A stretch of DNA of 64,000 nucleotides from Sipunculus nudus (taxonomy: Eukaryota > Annelida > Sipuncula > Golfingiida > Sipunculidae), in the NCBI GenBank assembly GCA_026874595.1, contig CM049310.1, positions 39,747,558 to 39,811,557 of the forward strand, read 5' to 3'. Of this stretch, positions 1-10,527 are shown piece by piece; within the stretch, counting starts at the first letter, position 1, and each line of letters begins with the position of its first letter. A program made the translations under genes and the position numbers. The notes beneath the pieces were generated by a model. The model was not told where the DNA came from. It did not search any database and worked only from the letters and a program-made list of their open reading frames with translations.

Positions 1-772
1 TAAATACATTTTAGAATTCATTTTACAGATATATTAGTTATTACGTTTGGAGTACATATAAAATGCCACTAGTAGCATGTTGGTGGTATCCTAGTCCAGA
101 ACTGGACTGTTTGGGGCCTATTTATAATCTGATGTCTTTGTTGCCCCGTCAAAGTCCAGCATAGCCGCCGACGGCGACGCAACAGGTTTCAGGTTTCTGT
201 TGCGTCGCCGGCCAACCAAAGGGCTAACTGGGGTTATAGCAAGATACGATCTGTTACTCTAAGAAAGGAAATTGAATAAAAATATTTCCTATGGTTTTAA
301 TAAACCAATGTTCACATAATGTTGTATTTCGAAAGGCCTGTAATAAAAAATAACCATTCTGGAAAGCATGAAGCACCTGTAACATCAACAACTGATATTA
401 TTTGTCCAGAGAGAATTGAAGCATTAACAGCCCCGGTAGACATCTTGCATTTTGGTGGCTGTCCTGTATAAGGCTTTAGGCCTGTGTACTATTTTGTTCA
501 TATTTTAACTTCCTTGGTGCAAATTAGGGCTGAGAAGAGAACAGTAATGTTTTCTAGTGGTCAAATATACAATACACATAGATGTATCATGTACTGAACA
601 TTAATCAATGGATATATGTTAAATCTCACAGTTGTGTATGGAGTGTTATAATCACAGTTAACTGCAGGTGCAATTGAGGAGTTTATTCTTATGGGCTAAG
701 TCCAGCACCAAAATATTATTCCTGAGAGTCCAGTGGAGAATCCCACTGGAAGGCTGTAGCTGCTGTTACAGG
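1..772. other. Intergenic, no gene seen
   Basis: No convincing coding exon on either strand. The only structured element is the GC-rich hairpin at 173-209. A small inverted repeat, CCAGTGG/CCACTGG, lies near 730-750. Confidence 0.5.
173..209. repeat. GC-rich perfect hairpin
   Basis: GGCGACGCAACAG (173-185) is exactly reverse-complemented by CTGTTGCGTCGCC (197-209) around an 11-nt loop. It stands out as a CpG-rich block in AT-rich DNA. No gene or element boundary could be tied to it. Confidence 0.75.
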
Positions 773-1052
773 CCAACACGTGACGAAATACTGACCCAGT
801 CTTATCAAATAAGTTGTTTTTTACCTCTCTGTATCGAATCCATATCCTCCCAGTACTGATATATCCATATATTTTCCTAACGCATCTGACTACTCGTATT
901 GAAATGGGCTTACAGGATATATCACCTCAAGGGGATAATTATGAAAATATATGGATATATCAGTAGGCCTACTGGGAGGATGTGATTTTGATGCTGATAG
1001 GTGAATAACAACTAAGATGATAAGACTGGGTCAGTATTTCGTCACGTGTTGG
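773..1052. mobile_element. Foldback/MITE-like inverted repeat element
   Basis: The outer arms begin CCAACACGTGACGAAATACT (773 onward), and the reverse complement ends at 1052. The arms continue through GACCCAGTCTTATCA, and matching inner segments follow (TACTGATATATCCATAT near 855-872, inverted near 946-962). The centre is about 70 bp and there is no ORF. This is the structure of a non-autonomous foldback element. No convincing target-site duplication was found, so the superfamily is not assigned. Confidence 0.65.
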
Positions 1053-1167
1053 CAACTACCTTACCTTACTAAGCCTGGTCAACCCAGTGCATCAAACTCA
1101 AGGGAAGTTTGATGTATTGGCCTGATATGTTGACCTGTCAATGCGTCTTTGATGGCTTTTTCGTTCA

Positions 1168-1480
1168 CAAGACAAGTGTCCCCACCTACATTGACTTTTG
1201 CACAGTGTATGCGCCTGCTTATTTCTACAGAGAAATTTGATACATCAGCCTAAAATTGGGCATATTTATACATATCAGGAAGCTTTATCGTGTACAAGAC
1301 TGGTGGCGCCACCTACAATAATTTTTGCACAATGTATGTCCCTGCTTATTTCGCAGGAGGGGTTTGACATATCAGTCTGACGTTGGGCATACGTTTATAT
1401 CTCTTCATTGTATACAAGACTGGTAGTGTCAGCTACAGTCATTTTTGTGTTGTGTGCACCCATGCCAGAATTTCAGCAGT
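1168..1480. repeat. Degenerate tandem array, about 120-127 bp period
   Basis: CAAGAC-headed units start near 1168, 1295 and 1415. Each carries a variant of GGTGGCGCCACCTACA, then TTTTTGCAC-like, CCTGCTTATTTC-like and TTGGGCATA-like segments. The core matches the tandem-core element family at 7663-9110, 26770-27622 and 52353-53261, so this is probably a decayed relative. Confidence 0.55.
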
Positions 1481-2329
1481 GATGTTTGTGTAATTGTTTC
1501 TTGTTCAAAATATTTAGTACTTGCATTGTTCAAATACATGTTACACATGTTCTTGAAAAGTAATGGTCCAGCATTGAAGCATTATATCTGGTGTAATCCC
1601 ATTGCATAGGTTCGCATTAGGCCTGTAGGCCTTGTTTTTCTTTGTCTCATGACTGCTGCAATTTCTTTAATATAAAAACAATCCAAGAAAAACACAAGCA
1701 TAAGGTTTTCAATAGTGAATTTATTCAATTATAAACACAGAAACTGTTCAAACAGTAAACAAATATAATAACAAACAAAAACAAATAGTAAATAATCTCA
1801 TATATAATAAGCTGTATATATATACAGGCTTAAAATTCACATTTTTAAGATAGGAAAAATTACATAGGCCTGTTATGGGTTGAATGTCCAGGCCTGTAGA
1901 AATTTTTTTAATCCCTCAGTAATTTTTTAAATGACCTACAGCTGGCAAGTTAAATTTAAATGACGCAAGTTATTTTTTTAGCCCACTTGCAGCAGCCGCA
2001 AGTCAGTATTTTAAAACATTTCTATCCCTGTTTTCATGGTAGAAACGACATCTGGCGGAAGAGAGCGGCAAGATCAGGAGCAGAGCTATTCAAACATTTA
2101 ACCATACAACAGTGATGTTTTTTAATGACCAAGGACACATGACAGGGAGCTCCTCTGAGGAAGACCCTAAAACATAATAGAGCTCACCAAAGCTATTCGT
2201 CAGGCTTCTGCGACGTGACCCAACTGTTCACCCTGAATTCCATCACGTGACTTTTGGACTCACTTCAAAATTCTTCAAAAGATGTACTGGGGCGTCGGAC
2301 TTAGTCTGTCTCAACCATTTCTTTCCAGG
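1481..2329. other. AT-rich region upstream of the kinase exon
   Basis: No exon could be assigned. A short palindrome, CTGTATATATATACAG, lies near 1812. A short ORF beginning at the ATG at 2139 ends after about 12 codons. The 5' exon(s) of the downstream kinase, if they exist, may be here or off the left edge, but none was recognised. Confidence 0.4.
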
Positions 2330-3488
2330 TCCAAACCATGAGGAATCGTTTGTCAGGAAGCTGGGAAGAAGTTCTGTGAGAATGAAGAAATTTCAGCAAA
2401 ACCTGCACATTCCTCAGCCTCAGAAAGGGATGCATCCAGTCATGCAGGTGCCTTTCCATAATGCTCGGTTTCTTCCAGAATATCCCATTACTGGAGCGGT
2501 AAATGAGGAGTCATTCCAGATACAGGATGTCATAGCAACTGGTGCCTTTGGAAATGTCCTGAAGGTGTGTAGGAAGGACAACCACTACATTTATGCGCTC
2601 AAGATGATGAAGAAATCAAAAGTGGTGGTTGAGGGTGCAGTTCAGCAGTGCAAAGATGAGTTAGCCATTCAGAATGCCGTTGGTCACCATCCTTTTATTG
2701 TGAAACCATACCATTCCTGGCAGAATATAGAATCCCTGTTTTTCACTATGGACTATGTACCTGGTGGAGAGCTGTTTGCTCTGTGGAAGAAGTTTGGCCG
2801 TTTTTCAGAATCTCTGGTCAGAATTTACATATGTGAATTGGCACTTGTCTTAGATTATCTACACTGCTTAGGAATTATTTACAGGGATCTAAAGATGGAA
2901 AATATACTAATTGACATGCAAGGGCACCTGCAAGTTATAGACTTTGGGTTTGCTAAGTGGCTTAGGAAAGGCGGCAAAACAAGCACAATATGTGGCACAC
3001 TGCAGTATATAGCACCTGAGGTGTTGAACATGAGGCCATACGGACATGAAACAGATTGGTGGTCACTTGGGATACTTTTATACACCATGCTGGCAGGGGA
3101 GTTCCCAGTGCCAGCTGCAGAGAATCACTTTGAAATGTCAAGTAGAGTTCAAGGTCATGTATATGACCTCCCCCTCCATTTTGGATTTTCCCATGAAGTG
3201 AGAGACCTCACATGTAGGCTTCTACAGAAAAACCCCAAAGATCGTCTGCATGACCTGCGGAACTTTGAGAGACATCCATTTTTTGCTCAGCTGGATTTTG
3301 AATTTATTCAGTCAAGACAGTTTAGCCCTCATCAGCTGCTGGATGCTGAGGCTCAGTACAACTGTGATAGTGATACAAGCATGACCAGAAGTCTGAGTGT
3401 GGATCACTTTGACAGCACATTTAATCTGGGGAAGATGACTTTCTCATGGAACGAATCTGTAGCATCTACAGATGGTAAAATTGTATGA
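2330..3488 (+). CDS. RSKR: RSKR/SgK494-like AGC-type protein kinase, 3' exon, 5' end uncertain
   Basis: An open frame carries a full protein kinase domain. Counting from the first in-frame ATG (2382) gives a 368-residue protein: glycine-rich loop TGAFGNV, ATP-binding Lys74 in YALK, helix-C Glu93, catalytic loop YRDLKMEN (Asp169, Asn174), DFG (Asp187) and APE (211-213). All catalytic residues are present, so activity is plausible. The phrases FLPEYP, QCKDE, KMENIL and ICGTLQYIAPEVL match the RSKR (SgK494, S6-kinase-related) group; substrates of this family are poorly known. The frame is open leftward to about 2181 without an ATG, and a good acceptor (TTTCTTTCCAG) ends at 2329, so translation may start in an upstream exon not seen here. 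The kinase domain is uninterrupted, unlike the many-exon COP1 gene in the same window. The C-terminal tail is Ser/Asp-rich. The assignment is by recalled similarity; the start is unresolved. Confidence 0.85.
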
Positions 3489-3593
3489 TTAACACTGAGA
3501 ACAGCCTCATCAGTGCCTGAAGATTAACACTTGAGAACATCCCCGACAATGCCTGGAGATTAACACTGAGAACAGCCCCATCAATGCCTGGAG
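3487..3593 (+). repeat. 35-36 bp tandem repeat, three copies, in the kinase 3' UTR
   Basis: GATTAACACTGAGAACAGCC-type units begin at 3487 (overlapping the stop codon), 3522 and 3558. Each ends in a variant of CA(G/A)TGCCTG(G/A)A, and a fourth GATTAGC start is truncated. Confidence 0.8.
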
Positions 3594-3746
3594 ATTAGCT
3601 GCTCTCCTGAAGAATAGCTGCTAGTTCCAAGCTACAGTTCTGTGTGTGTTTGTATGTGGACATTTGATACAACCACTCCAGATTATTACCTTATGTGAAA
3701 GAAAAGTGTTTTCTTTTCCAGAAAACAAATGTTTGTGCTTAAATTG

Positions 3747-3786
3747 AATAAAGAAATACATGTATTGCAAAAAAAAATAAATAAAG
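3747..3786 (+). other. Polyadenylation signal followed by genomic A-tract
   Basis: AATAAA at 3747-3752 is followed 16 nt later by nine A residues (3769-3777) and then TAAATAAAG. The A-tract sits where cleavage would be expected. This marks the 3' end of the kinase transcript and may be the scar of retroposition. Confidence 0.6.
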
Positions 3787-3884
3787 AAATGTTTTCATAA
3801 TATTTACAACTGCTGTTAGGGGGCGTTAATTATTACTCCAAACCCAAATTCAAATACCCTCTTTTTCCTGTGACCTTCACATCA

Positions 3885-3960
3885 TCTTGCATGGTGTAAT
3901 GGGATGAGTGTTCGACTACTGAGTCAGCTGCACAGGGTCGATTCTAGAGAGGTCCAACTT
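3885..3960 (+). mobile_element. tRNA-like SINE fragment
   Basis: TGGTGTAATGG (3892-3902) fits a pol III A box, and GGGTCGATTCT (3935-3945) resembles a B box at tRNA-like spacing. The acceptor arms do not pair, so it is more likely a SINE relic than a functional tRNA. Confidence 0.4.
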
Positions 3961-4460
3961 CTGCTCTTTCATGTGATATTCATGATTTATAATGTTTACA
4001 TGTGTTTCATCAAAAGATAATGCCACGGTAGGAAATATAAGAGAAGACTATTACTGGGAGTATTTTTTTTATTCACCTGTCCCAAATGTAGGTACTGATT
4101 GTAAATTTGCTCTGATGTTGGCACTTGATAAATTATTAAATTATTTTGCACTTGTTCAGAATTGGGCCTTCATACAATAACATGTACGCTTGGTCAAAAC
4201 TAGTGTCTCATAAGTTGTTGTTTCCTTACCGGTATAACATTAAAGGCCAATTAACCATATTTTCCTGAGAAATTCCCACATTTGATTTTGTTCATACCTG
4301 GAGTTCATTATAAATATTACAAGAGGAGTCTAGAAAACCTTGGTTTCCTGTTCATGTGGGGCTGGCAGCCCCCGCTTTACATTAAATTAAGCCGTGATGA
4401 CACTTCACTCAGAGCTATAAATGAAACATTATCGCCCAACTGGTATCTCGTCTTCACAGT

Positions 4461-4515
4461 TCAGTTAGTAGCATGTATGATGTAGGACTCCTGATCTAGA
4501 GGTTTGACTCCATAC
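4461..4515 (+). mobile_element. Second tRNA-like SINE fragment
   Basis: TTAGTAGCATG (4465-4475, A-box-like) and GGTTTGACTCC (4501-4511, B-box-like) flank an anticodon-arm-like stretch. No terminal pairing of a real tRNA was seen. Confidence 0.35.
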
Positions 4516-7500
4516 TCAGGCGACTTTTAGTATATTCACTATAGTAATTAATGTTAGAATAAGTGAAGTAAGTGTGGGGTTATCTCTGTATTCGCACAAG
4601 ATGGACAATCCGAGGTGTTCCCAGCATGAGGTAGTCCAGTATGCCATGGAAAAAAATTTTCTGTGAAAATTGGATGTTCAACTGTCTTACTCTAAGGCAT
4701 TCTTAACAAGTGTGACAAGTATCTCGGAGTCTTCTGTGAAATGCTTACGCCATTACCAATATTGTGTTGTATTTTCTTATAAACATAATAACATTCAATT
4801 TTCATGAAGTGAGTAACATGTTTTCATATTATACGCCTCCTGCTATCGTTGTTTGATAAACCGACAGCCTTGTAATCGGACATAATTTTAGATATACATT
4901 TGGTGACGGATAATCAAGTCACAACTGTATACAATTATAAAAAAATTAGATTTATCGCAGAGCTTGGGTGGTAAAAATCCATCCAAGCTTTCTTTAGGAA
5001 ACATGCCTACCCTTTTTTCAACAAATTCACCAGAGGGAAAGGTCAAATTATATTGCTTTGGTGAGGACCAGTTACTTTCATTAACAGTCTACAGGAGGCG
5101 CCAGGATAAACCAGCTAGGCATCTACTATTCTTGATATCGTAGTGGGTCTGCTGATGTAGAAATCCCTTGCGATGATGACAGGCTGATTGAGCTGTTCAG
5201 AGTTTGTCAGCTTTTCATTAAAGCATAACACTGTCCCCTTTTCTCATCTTTGATTCTATATCTCAGCCAAATGACTACTAAGTGCTCTCGTTTGAGTAGT
5301 GTTCTTCTTGACAGTTATAGTGAAATGATAAATAAGCTGAATAATTGTAAGATTAAGTAGATGACTCAGTTGCTTTTCTGAGTGAACTGCTGATTGGTAT
5401 AGACACACCCTAACCCTGCTGGAACACAAGTGATGTTTGAATGATACCTCACTGATGCCCATGTGTGTAAACCGCTCAGTTGTTTGGCTTTGATATACAA
5501 ACCCAGGCTGACAAACAATGCCTACCTGAGTGCAGGTGAGATATGGTTGATAACATACAACTGCTCAATCCCTTTCTATGAGGGTACAGGGAGGCTGAGC
5601 ATTGTGTAGCTTGTGTTGTTTTCACACCTTTGCCCTTTTGGCAACATAGGCCTAGAACTAATTCATTTGGGTCACCACTGGGTTAAAAACCTTACTGCAG
5701 CTCTGGTGAATTACAAAAATAGTTAAGATTAAATGCTTGAAAGTATTTTGTGAAAACATAAATTTAGGTTCCTCATTAAAAATTTTGAAAAAAAAACAAA
5801 TTTTCGGAAAAACAGCATTTTGAGAAAAAGGGCTTTCTGTTGTAATTTAAGTAGTGCTCAACTAAAATTCAACATATTTTACAGGAATTATAGTCTGTTA
5901 CTTCATTTTGTTGTATCATTAAATGCATGTATAAAGTTCAAGATCATCAGCTTAGGCCTTCCAAGTAATGCCACAGTTATATTGTGCGATGTTAGGGGCC
6001 CTGCTGACTAAGATCCAGATCCAGACAGTGATACAGATCCAGACAGTGAATTCATTGCTAATTACACTCTGGAACACAGTCTATTTCTTATCTAAAAAGG
6101 GGAAAATGAAAGGAAGAGTATTCCTTAGTTGTCAGGTAATCACCACATTTGTCTAGAAAGGTAAGCTTTAGTGCATTTTAAATACCGAAATTATAGGACA
6201 GGGGACAACTAGTGGACTGCAGTACAGACAAAATCATGGCTTCGCTTCTGCTCCTTATTGACTCCTTGCTTAGAGTCTTCAAATGCCTTCACTGAAGAGA
6301 TATCCCTATCCTTCCTGGTCATTTCACTGCTTGACATGTAATCCCAGAATAATTCTGCAGTGTCCTACAATAATATGCAAATGAGGGCACGGTTAACCCC
6401 AGGGCTTTTTTTCCGGCTTCTTCTGGGTAAATAAGAGTCAAATGGCCACTACACTCTCTCCGTAATAGATTCCAACCTTGACACTGTCTTTGGAGAGCTT
6501 TCCCATCATATTTCCGTGTCCTCAAATCAAACCGTGACCTCACAAAAATTTCAAAACCACTCATTGAGGCTGCCACTTTGCATACAGGTTAAAACCTGGA
6601 TGTTGCAAGTCGCATGACGATGTATGTAGGGTATACTGTACACAGCCTCTTTGGTAACCTTCGGGCCTGCAAAAGCTTACATAGACTTAATGTGTTCCAC
6701 AAACATCCAATGGTGGCAATAGTAGGAATATGCTGGTCTTTCAGAAAACCCAGAACAGAAATAGTAGAATGTTATTTTATACTCAAACAAAGTAGGCCTA
6801 GATTGCTTGGTCATTGTCGCATGCTTCCAAACAGTCATCAAAGCACTACAAGCAATGTACTTCAATCAATCTCAACATGACAGGAAGGGTCATGCCAAGA
6901 CCTGCCTTTTGACTGTCATATCAGTAGATCTCCAAGAAAAGGCAGGGTTCTTAATAACACCTTTCCGCCTGTCTCAGACAGGTGAACATGTGCACGGAAA
7001 GCCATTTCTCATTTTGTACCAATCACAATTCCTAGATGTTTTCCACATCAGTAGGTGATAAATAGTACGGTAACAAACATGAGACAAAAAAACAAATATT
7101 TTACAGGTGGTGTTCCACCGACTCCATATATTTCCTATATTTCCCTATAAAAATGGTCCATAATTTCTTATACTTTCCAGCATTTAGGCCTTCATCTCCT
7201 GTATATTCCTGGGTTTTTTTCATTGCACAATCGTGATATAACAGTGTTTCTATTGAAAACATTCAGTTTTTTTTGCATGCAAATGTGCATGTAGGATGGC
7301 ATGTAAGTCGGCAGAATCAGGTTTACACTGAGCAAAGTGTGACTAAAAGTTTGATGATGGTAGGATGCATCTTTAGCGGATAGGCATTTTTTTCTGTGGA
7401 AAGGCACACCTGTGTTAATGCTTTTCTTTTGGAAAGGTGAAAATAATAAAGTATTACAATCCCTGAAATGTATATATGTGCTTAAAAACAAGGCAGACTT

Positions 7501-7662
7501 GGCCCGGATAGTCTGATGGCCCATGAAAGAGACAAACTGATCAGGAAGATGGGGCTGGCATGATTACTTGACATATCAATATATATATCAGTTGATGCAG
7601 GTTGTCCACTGCAATAATCAGTGAGATCTCCAAGAATCCTCCACGATGTGAACCCATTTGTA
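4516..7662. other. Intergenic, no gene seen
   Basis: Only short, unsupported ORFs. An 18-bp duplication (ATACAGATCCAGACAGTG type) lies at about 6013-6047. A segment at 6552-6622 recurs twice at 9425-9580. Confidence 0.45.
6552..6622. repeat. Short dispersed repeat shared with 9425-9580
   Basis: CCACTCATTGAGGCTGCCAC, then GCATACAGGTTAAAACCTGG and GATGTTGCAAGTC, recur with few changes near 9429-9468 and 9520-9580. Confidence 0.7.
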
Positions 7663-9110
7663 ACTAGAATACGTGTAGTCGACAAGCGACTACGTGTATC
7701 AGCCTAAATCAGAGTGGAACGGGTGAAGTGAGGCATGGATTGAGTGGCAAGGGGAAATAGAGTGTTGCATATTAGCATGGATGTCTGCAGCCAAATTGTG
7801 TATGTAGGGTGCCCCCCCTACCACAAAATCCAGAAAGCCGTCCAAGTTGTATACATATGCAAAATTTAAGGCAGATAAGTCAAACCACTACATGTATATG
7901 AGTGATTTTAGCCCGTGGCAGACAAACAGATGGACACTGAGCAAAAATGGATGCAGGTGACACCACCAGTTTTGCGTATGATAAAGAGCTATGTGAGAAC
8001 TATACACATGCAAAACTTTGGCCCAATCAGACAAATGGTTCCCAAGATATGAGCTTGGATGTCTGCTGCATAAACTAAAATGCAGGTGGCGCCACCTGTC
8101 ATAAAATCAAGAGAGCTGTCGGGGATGTATAAACCTGCAAATTTTAAGGCAGATATGTCAAACCACTGCCGAGATATGAGTGATTTTATCCCATGGCAGA
8201 CAAACAGACAGGAACTGTGCAAAAATGGCTGCAGGTGGCGCCACCAGTTTTGCGTATGATGAAGAACTATGTGAGATTTATACACATGCAAAATTTTGGC
8301 CCAATCGGTCAAACGGTTCCCGAGATATGAGCTTGGATGTCTGCAGCGTAAACATGAATGTAGATGGCGCCACCTGTCATAAAATCAGAAAAGCTATCCA
8401 GGATGTATAAGCATGCAGAATTTCAGGTGAATTAGTCAAGTCACTGCAGAGATATGAGTGATTTTAAGCCAAGGCAGACAAACAGATGGACACTGTGCAA
8501 ACATGGTTGCAGGTGGCGCCACCATTTTTTGTGTATGTTATCAAGCTCTCCAAGGGCTACATTTGTGCAAAAAAATTTTCCTGATCGGTCAAACGGTTCC
8601 CGAGATATGAGCTTGGATGTCTGCAGCGTAAACGTGAATGTAGGTGGCACCACCTGTCATAAAATCAGAAAAGCTATCCAGGATGTATACACATGCCGAA
8701 TTTCAGGTGAATTAGTCAAGTCACTGCAGAGATATGAGTGATTTTAGCCCGTGGCAGACAAACAGATGGACACTGTGCAAACATGGTTGCAGGTGGCGCC
8801 AACAATTTTTGTGTATGTTATAAAGCTCTCCAAGGGCTACATTTGTGCAAAAAAATTTTCCTGATCGGTCAAACGGTTCCCGAGATATGAGCTTGGATGT
8901 CTGCAGCATAAACGTGAATGTAGGTGGCGCCACCTGTCATAAAATCAGAAAAGCTATCCAGGATGTTTACGCATGCCGAATTTCAGGTGAATTAGTCTAG
9001 TCACTGCAGAGATATGAGTGATTTTAACCCAAGGCAGACAAACAGATGGACACTGTGCAAACATGGTTGCAGGTGGCGCCACCATTTTTGGTGTATGTTA
9101 TAAAATTATA
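7663..9110 (+). mobile_element. Tandem-core element with hairpin left end, right end missing
   Basis: The left end is ACTAGAATACGTGTAGTCG with hairpin GTAGTCG-ACAAG-CGACTAC, followed by the family segment GAGGCATGGATTGAGTGG. An expanded array follows in which two sub-units of about 140 bp alternate (dimer period about 280 bp; GATATGAGCTTGGATGTCTG recurs near 8046, 8322, 8604 and 8883). Each sub-unit junction has AGGTGGCGCCACC(T). The GGCGGATAC right terminus of the other copies is absent. The architecture (unique ends, variable tandem core) resembles the pearl/Helentron-associated elements known from bivalves; that class call is inference. Confidence 0.7.
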
Positions 9111-9377
9111 TCAGTATTGCATATTGTTTAGAAGTTATGGGCCCAAACATAATGCAATTTTTAAAAAATCAGGAAATATATTTACTCACTTTACATGAGA
9201 ATAGCTGAAGCTGGAGACTTTTTCAGGAATATAACTTTATTTAATCAAGATTCAATTGTTTACCCAAAATTAGATCTGAATTTTGCAAATTTTTAAGTTA
9301 TTAGCATAAATAGAAAACAATACCTTAAATTTTGTCCAGCTTTGGCAACGGCTCATTTTTTTCCCTGTTTATAGTGC

Positions 9378-9560
9378 TGTTGATTTAATTTTCAAAGCAT
9401 ATATACATAAGGATTTAATCTTTTAAAACCACTCATGGAGGGTGCCACTTTGCATACAGGTTAAAACTTGTTGATTTAATTTTCACAGCATATATACATA
9501 AGGATATAATCTTTTTAAACCATTCATGGAGGCTGCCACCATGCATACAGGTTAAAACCT
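9378..9560. repeat. 91-bp tandem duplication
   Basis: TGTTGATTTAATTTTCA begins at 9378 and again at 9469. Both copies continue through CATATATACATAAGGAT, CATGGAGG and GCATACAGGTTAAAAC. Confidence 0.8.
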
Positions 9561-9778
9561 GGATGTTGCAAGTCACATGACAATGATATATATATATATA
9601 TATATGTCTAATATTTGGCCCCCCCAATGAATATTTCGTTTCTCCGCCAATGGTGATTTAAAATGAATAAAATATATGTGTATGCATAATATGACCCGAT
9701 ATGAGCTACACTCTGGATAAATAATGATTGCAACTTAAAATTCTGATATTTTAACTTATATTTTCAGATTTTTTGTTA

Positions 9779-10115
9779 GGCCAAAATAAAAAAAGGGTAT
9801 GGTTCTCAGGCACTTTTTTTCAGAAATCAATGCGGGCCGGCGCTTTTTTTATTTTAATTTTTTTGGTATGTTTCGATAAAAATGTCAAATGATAAGGGAA
9901 AAGCATGAAAATAACAGTTTTATTTTGCTAAATAAGTAAACGCTCTACAAAACAAAGGATATTGTATGGTTTTATCTGCTTGAAAGAAATGTCGGAGCGG
10001 CAGCAGCTCAAAATTGGAAAGTTTTTATTGGAAATCAAAATAAAAAGTTTTGATGCGGGGGTTTAAAATTGATGCGGGCGGTGCCTGAGAACCATACCTT
10101 TAATTTTTTTTGGCC
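9779..10115. mobile_element. PIF/Harbinger-type MITE with TTA target duplication
   Basis: The terminal inverted repeats begin GGCCAAAA and contain GGTATGGTTCTCAGGCAC at both ends (left about 9779-9815, right about 10080-10115). TTA flanks each side (9776-9778 and 10116-10118). A GGCC start and a 3-bp TWA duplication are typical of PIF/Harbinger. At 337 bp with no transposase, it is non-autonomous. Confidence 0.75.
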
Positions 10116-10494
10116 TTATTACAAATTTATAAAACTTGTTAATAAAAAAAATGAATCTGAAAAAAGCCATATTGGAAAAAATGGATATGCTAAAAAAAAA
10201 AATAGGCTTTAATATTAACTTATATGCATTATTCTCTAAAAAGTGAAATAAAGGTATCACTTCATCCTGTCCATCTGTAAATTTTTCATATGCATCACAG
10301 TATCTCAAAACATTTACTGTTTTTCTTCATGACAGTCTTGTCAGAGTATTAGTTTTGCAATCATATATTTAGGACTTTACCATAACCAAGTAGGAGGGCC
10401 CCTTTCCTCTTAGCTTCTCATATGCTTATATATATGTGAAAAACATTACAATAGAATATTTTGCACATTTTGCATTTGCAAAAATTTCAAACTT

Positions 10495-10527
10495 CAGCTG
10501 AGCGCTGTGACCCTTGGGTCCCTTGTT
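10495..10527 (+). mobile_element. Orphan 3' terminus of the hairpin-ended repeat family
   Basis: CAGCTGAGCGCTGTGACCCT leads into the near-palindrome GACCCTTGGGTC (10509-10520) and CCTTGTTT. The right end of the large element ending at 43069 has the same plan (CAGCTGAG, GACCCATGGGTC, CCTAGTTT). The left extent of this copy was not resolved. Confidence 0.5.

Noticed and set aside
8180..8741. Overlapping ORFs encoding similar peptides in the 7.7-9.1 kb array (and similar ones at 27.2-27.5 and 52.5-52.8 kb)
   Set aside because: They are different frames of a non-coding tandem repeat, present on both strands and without conserved starts.
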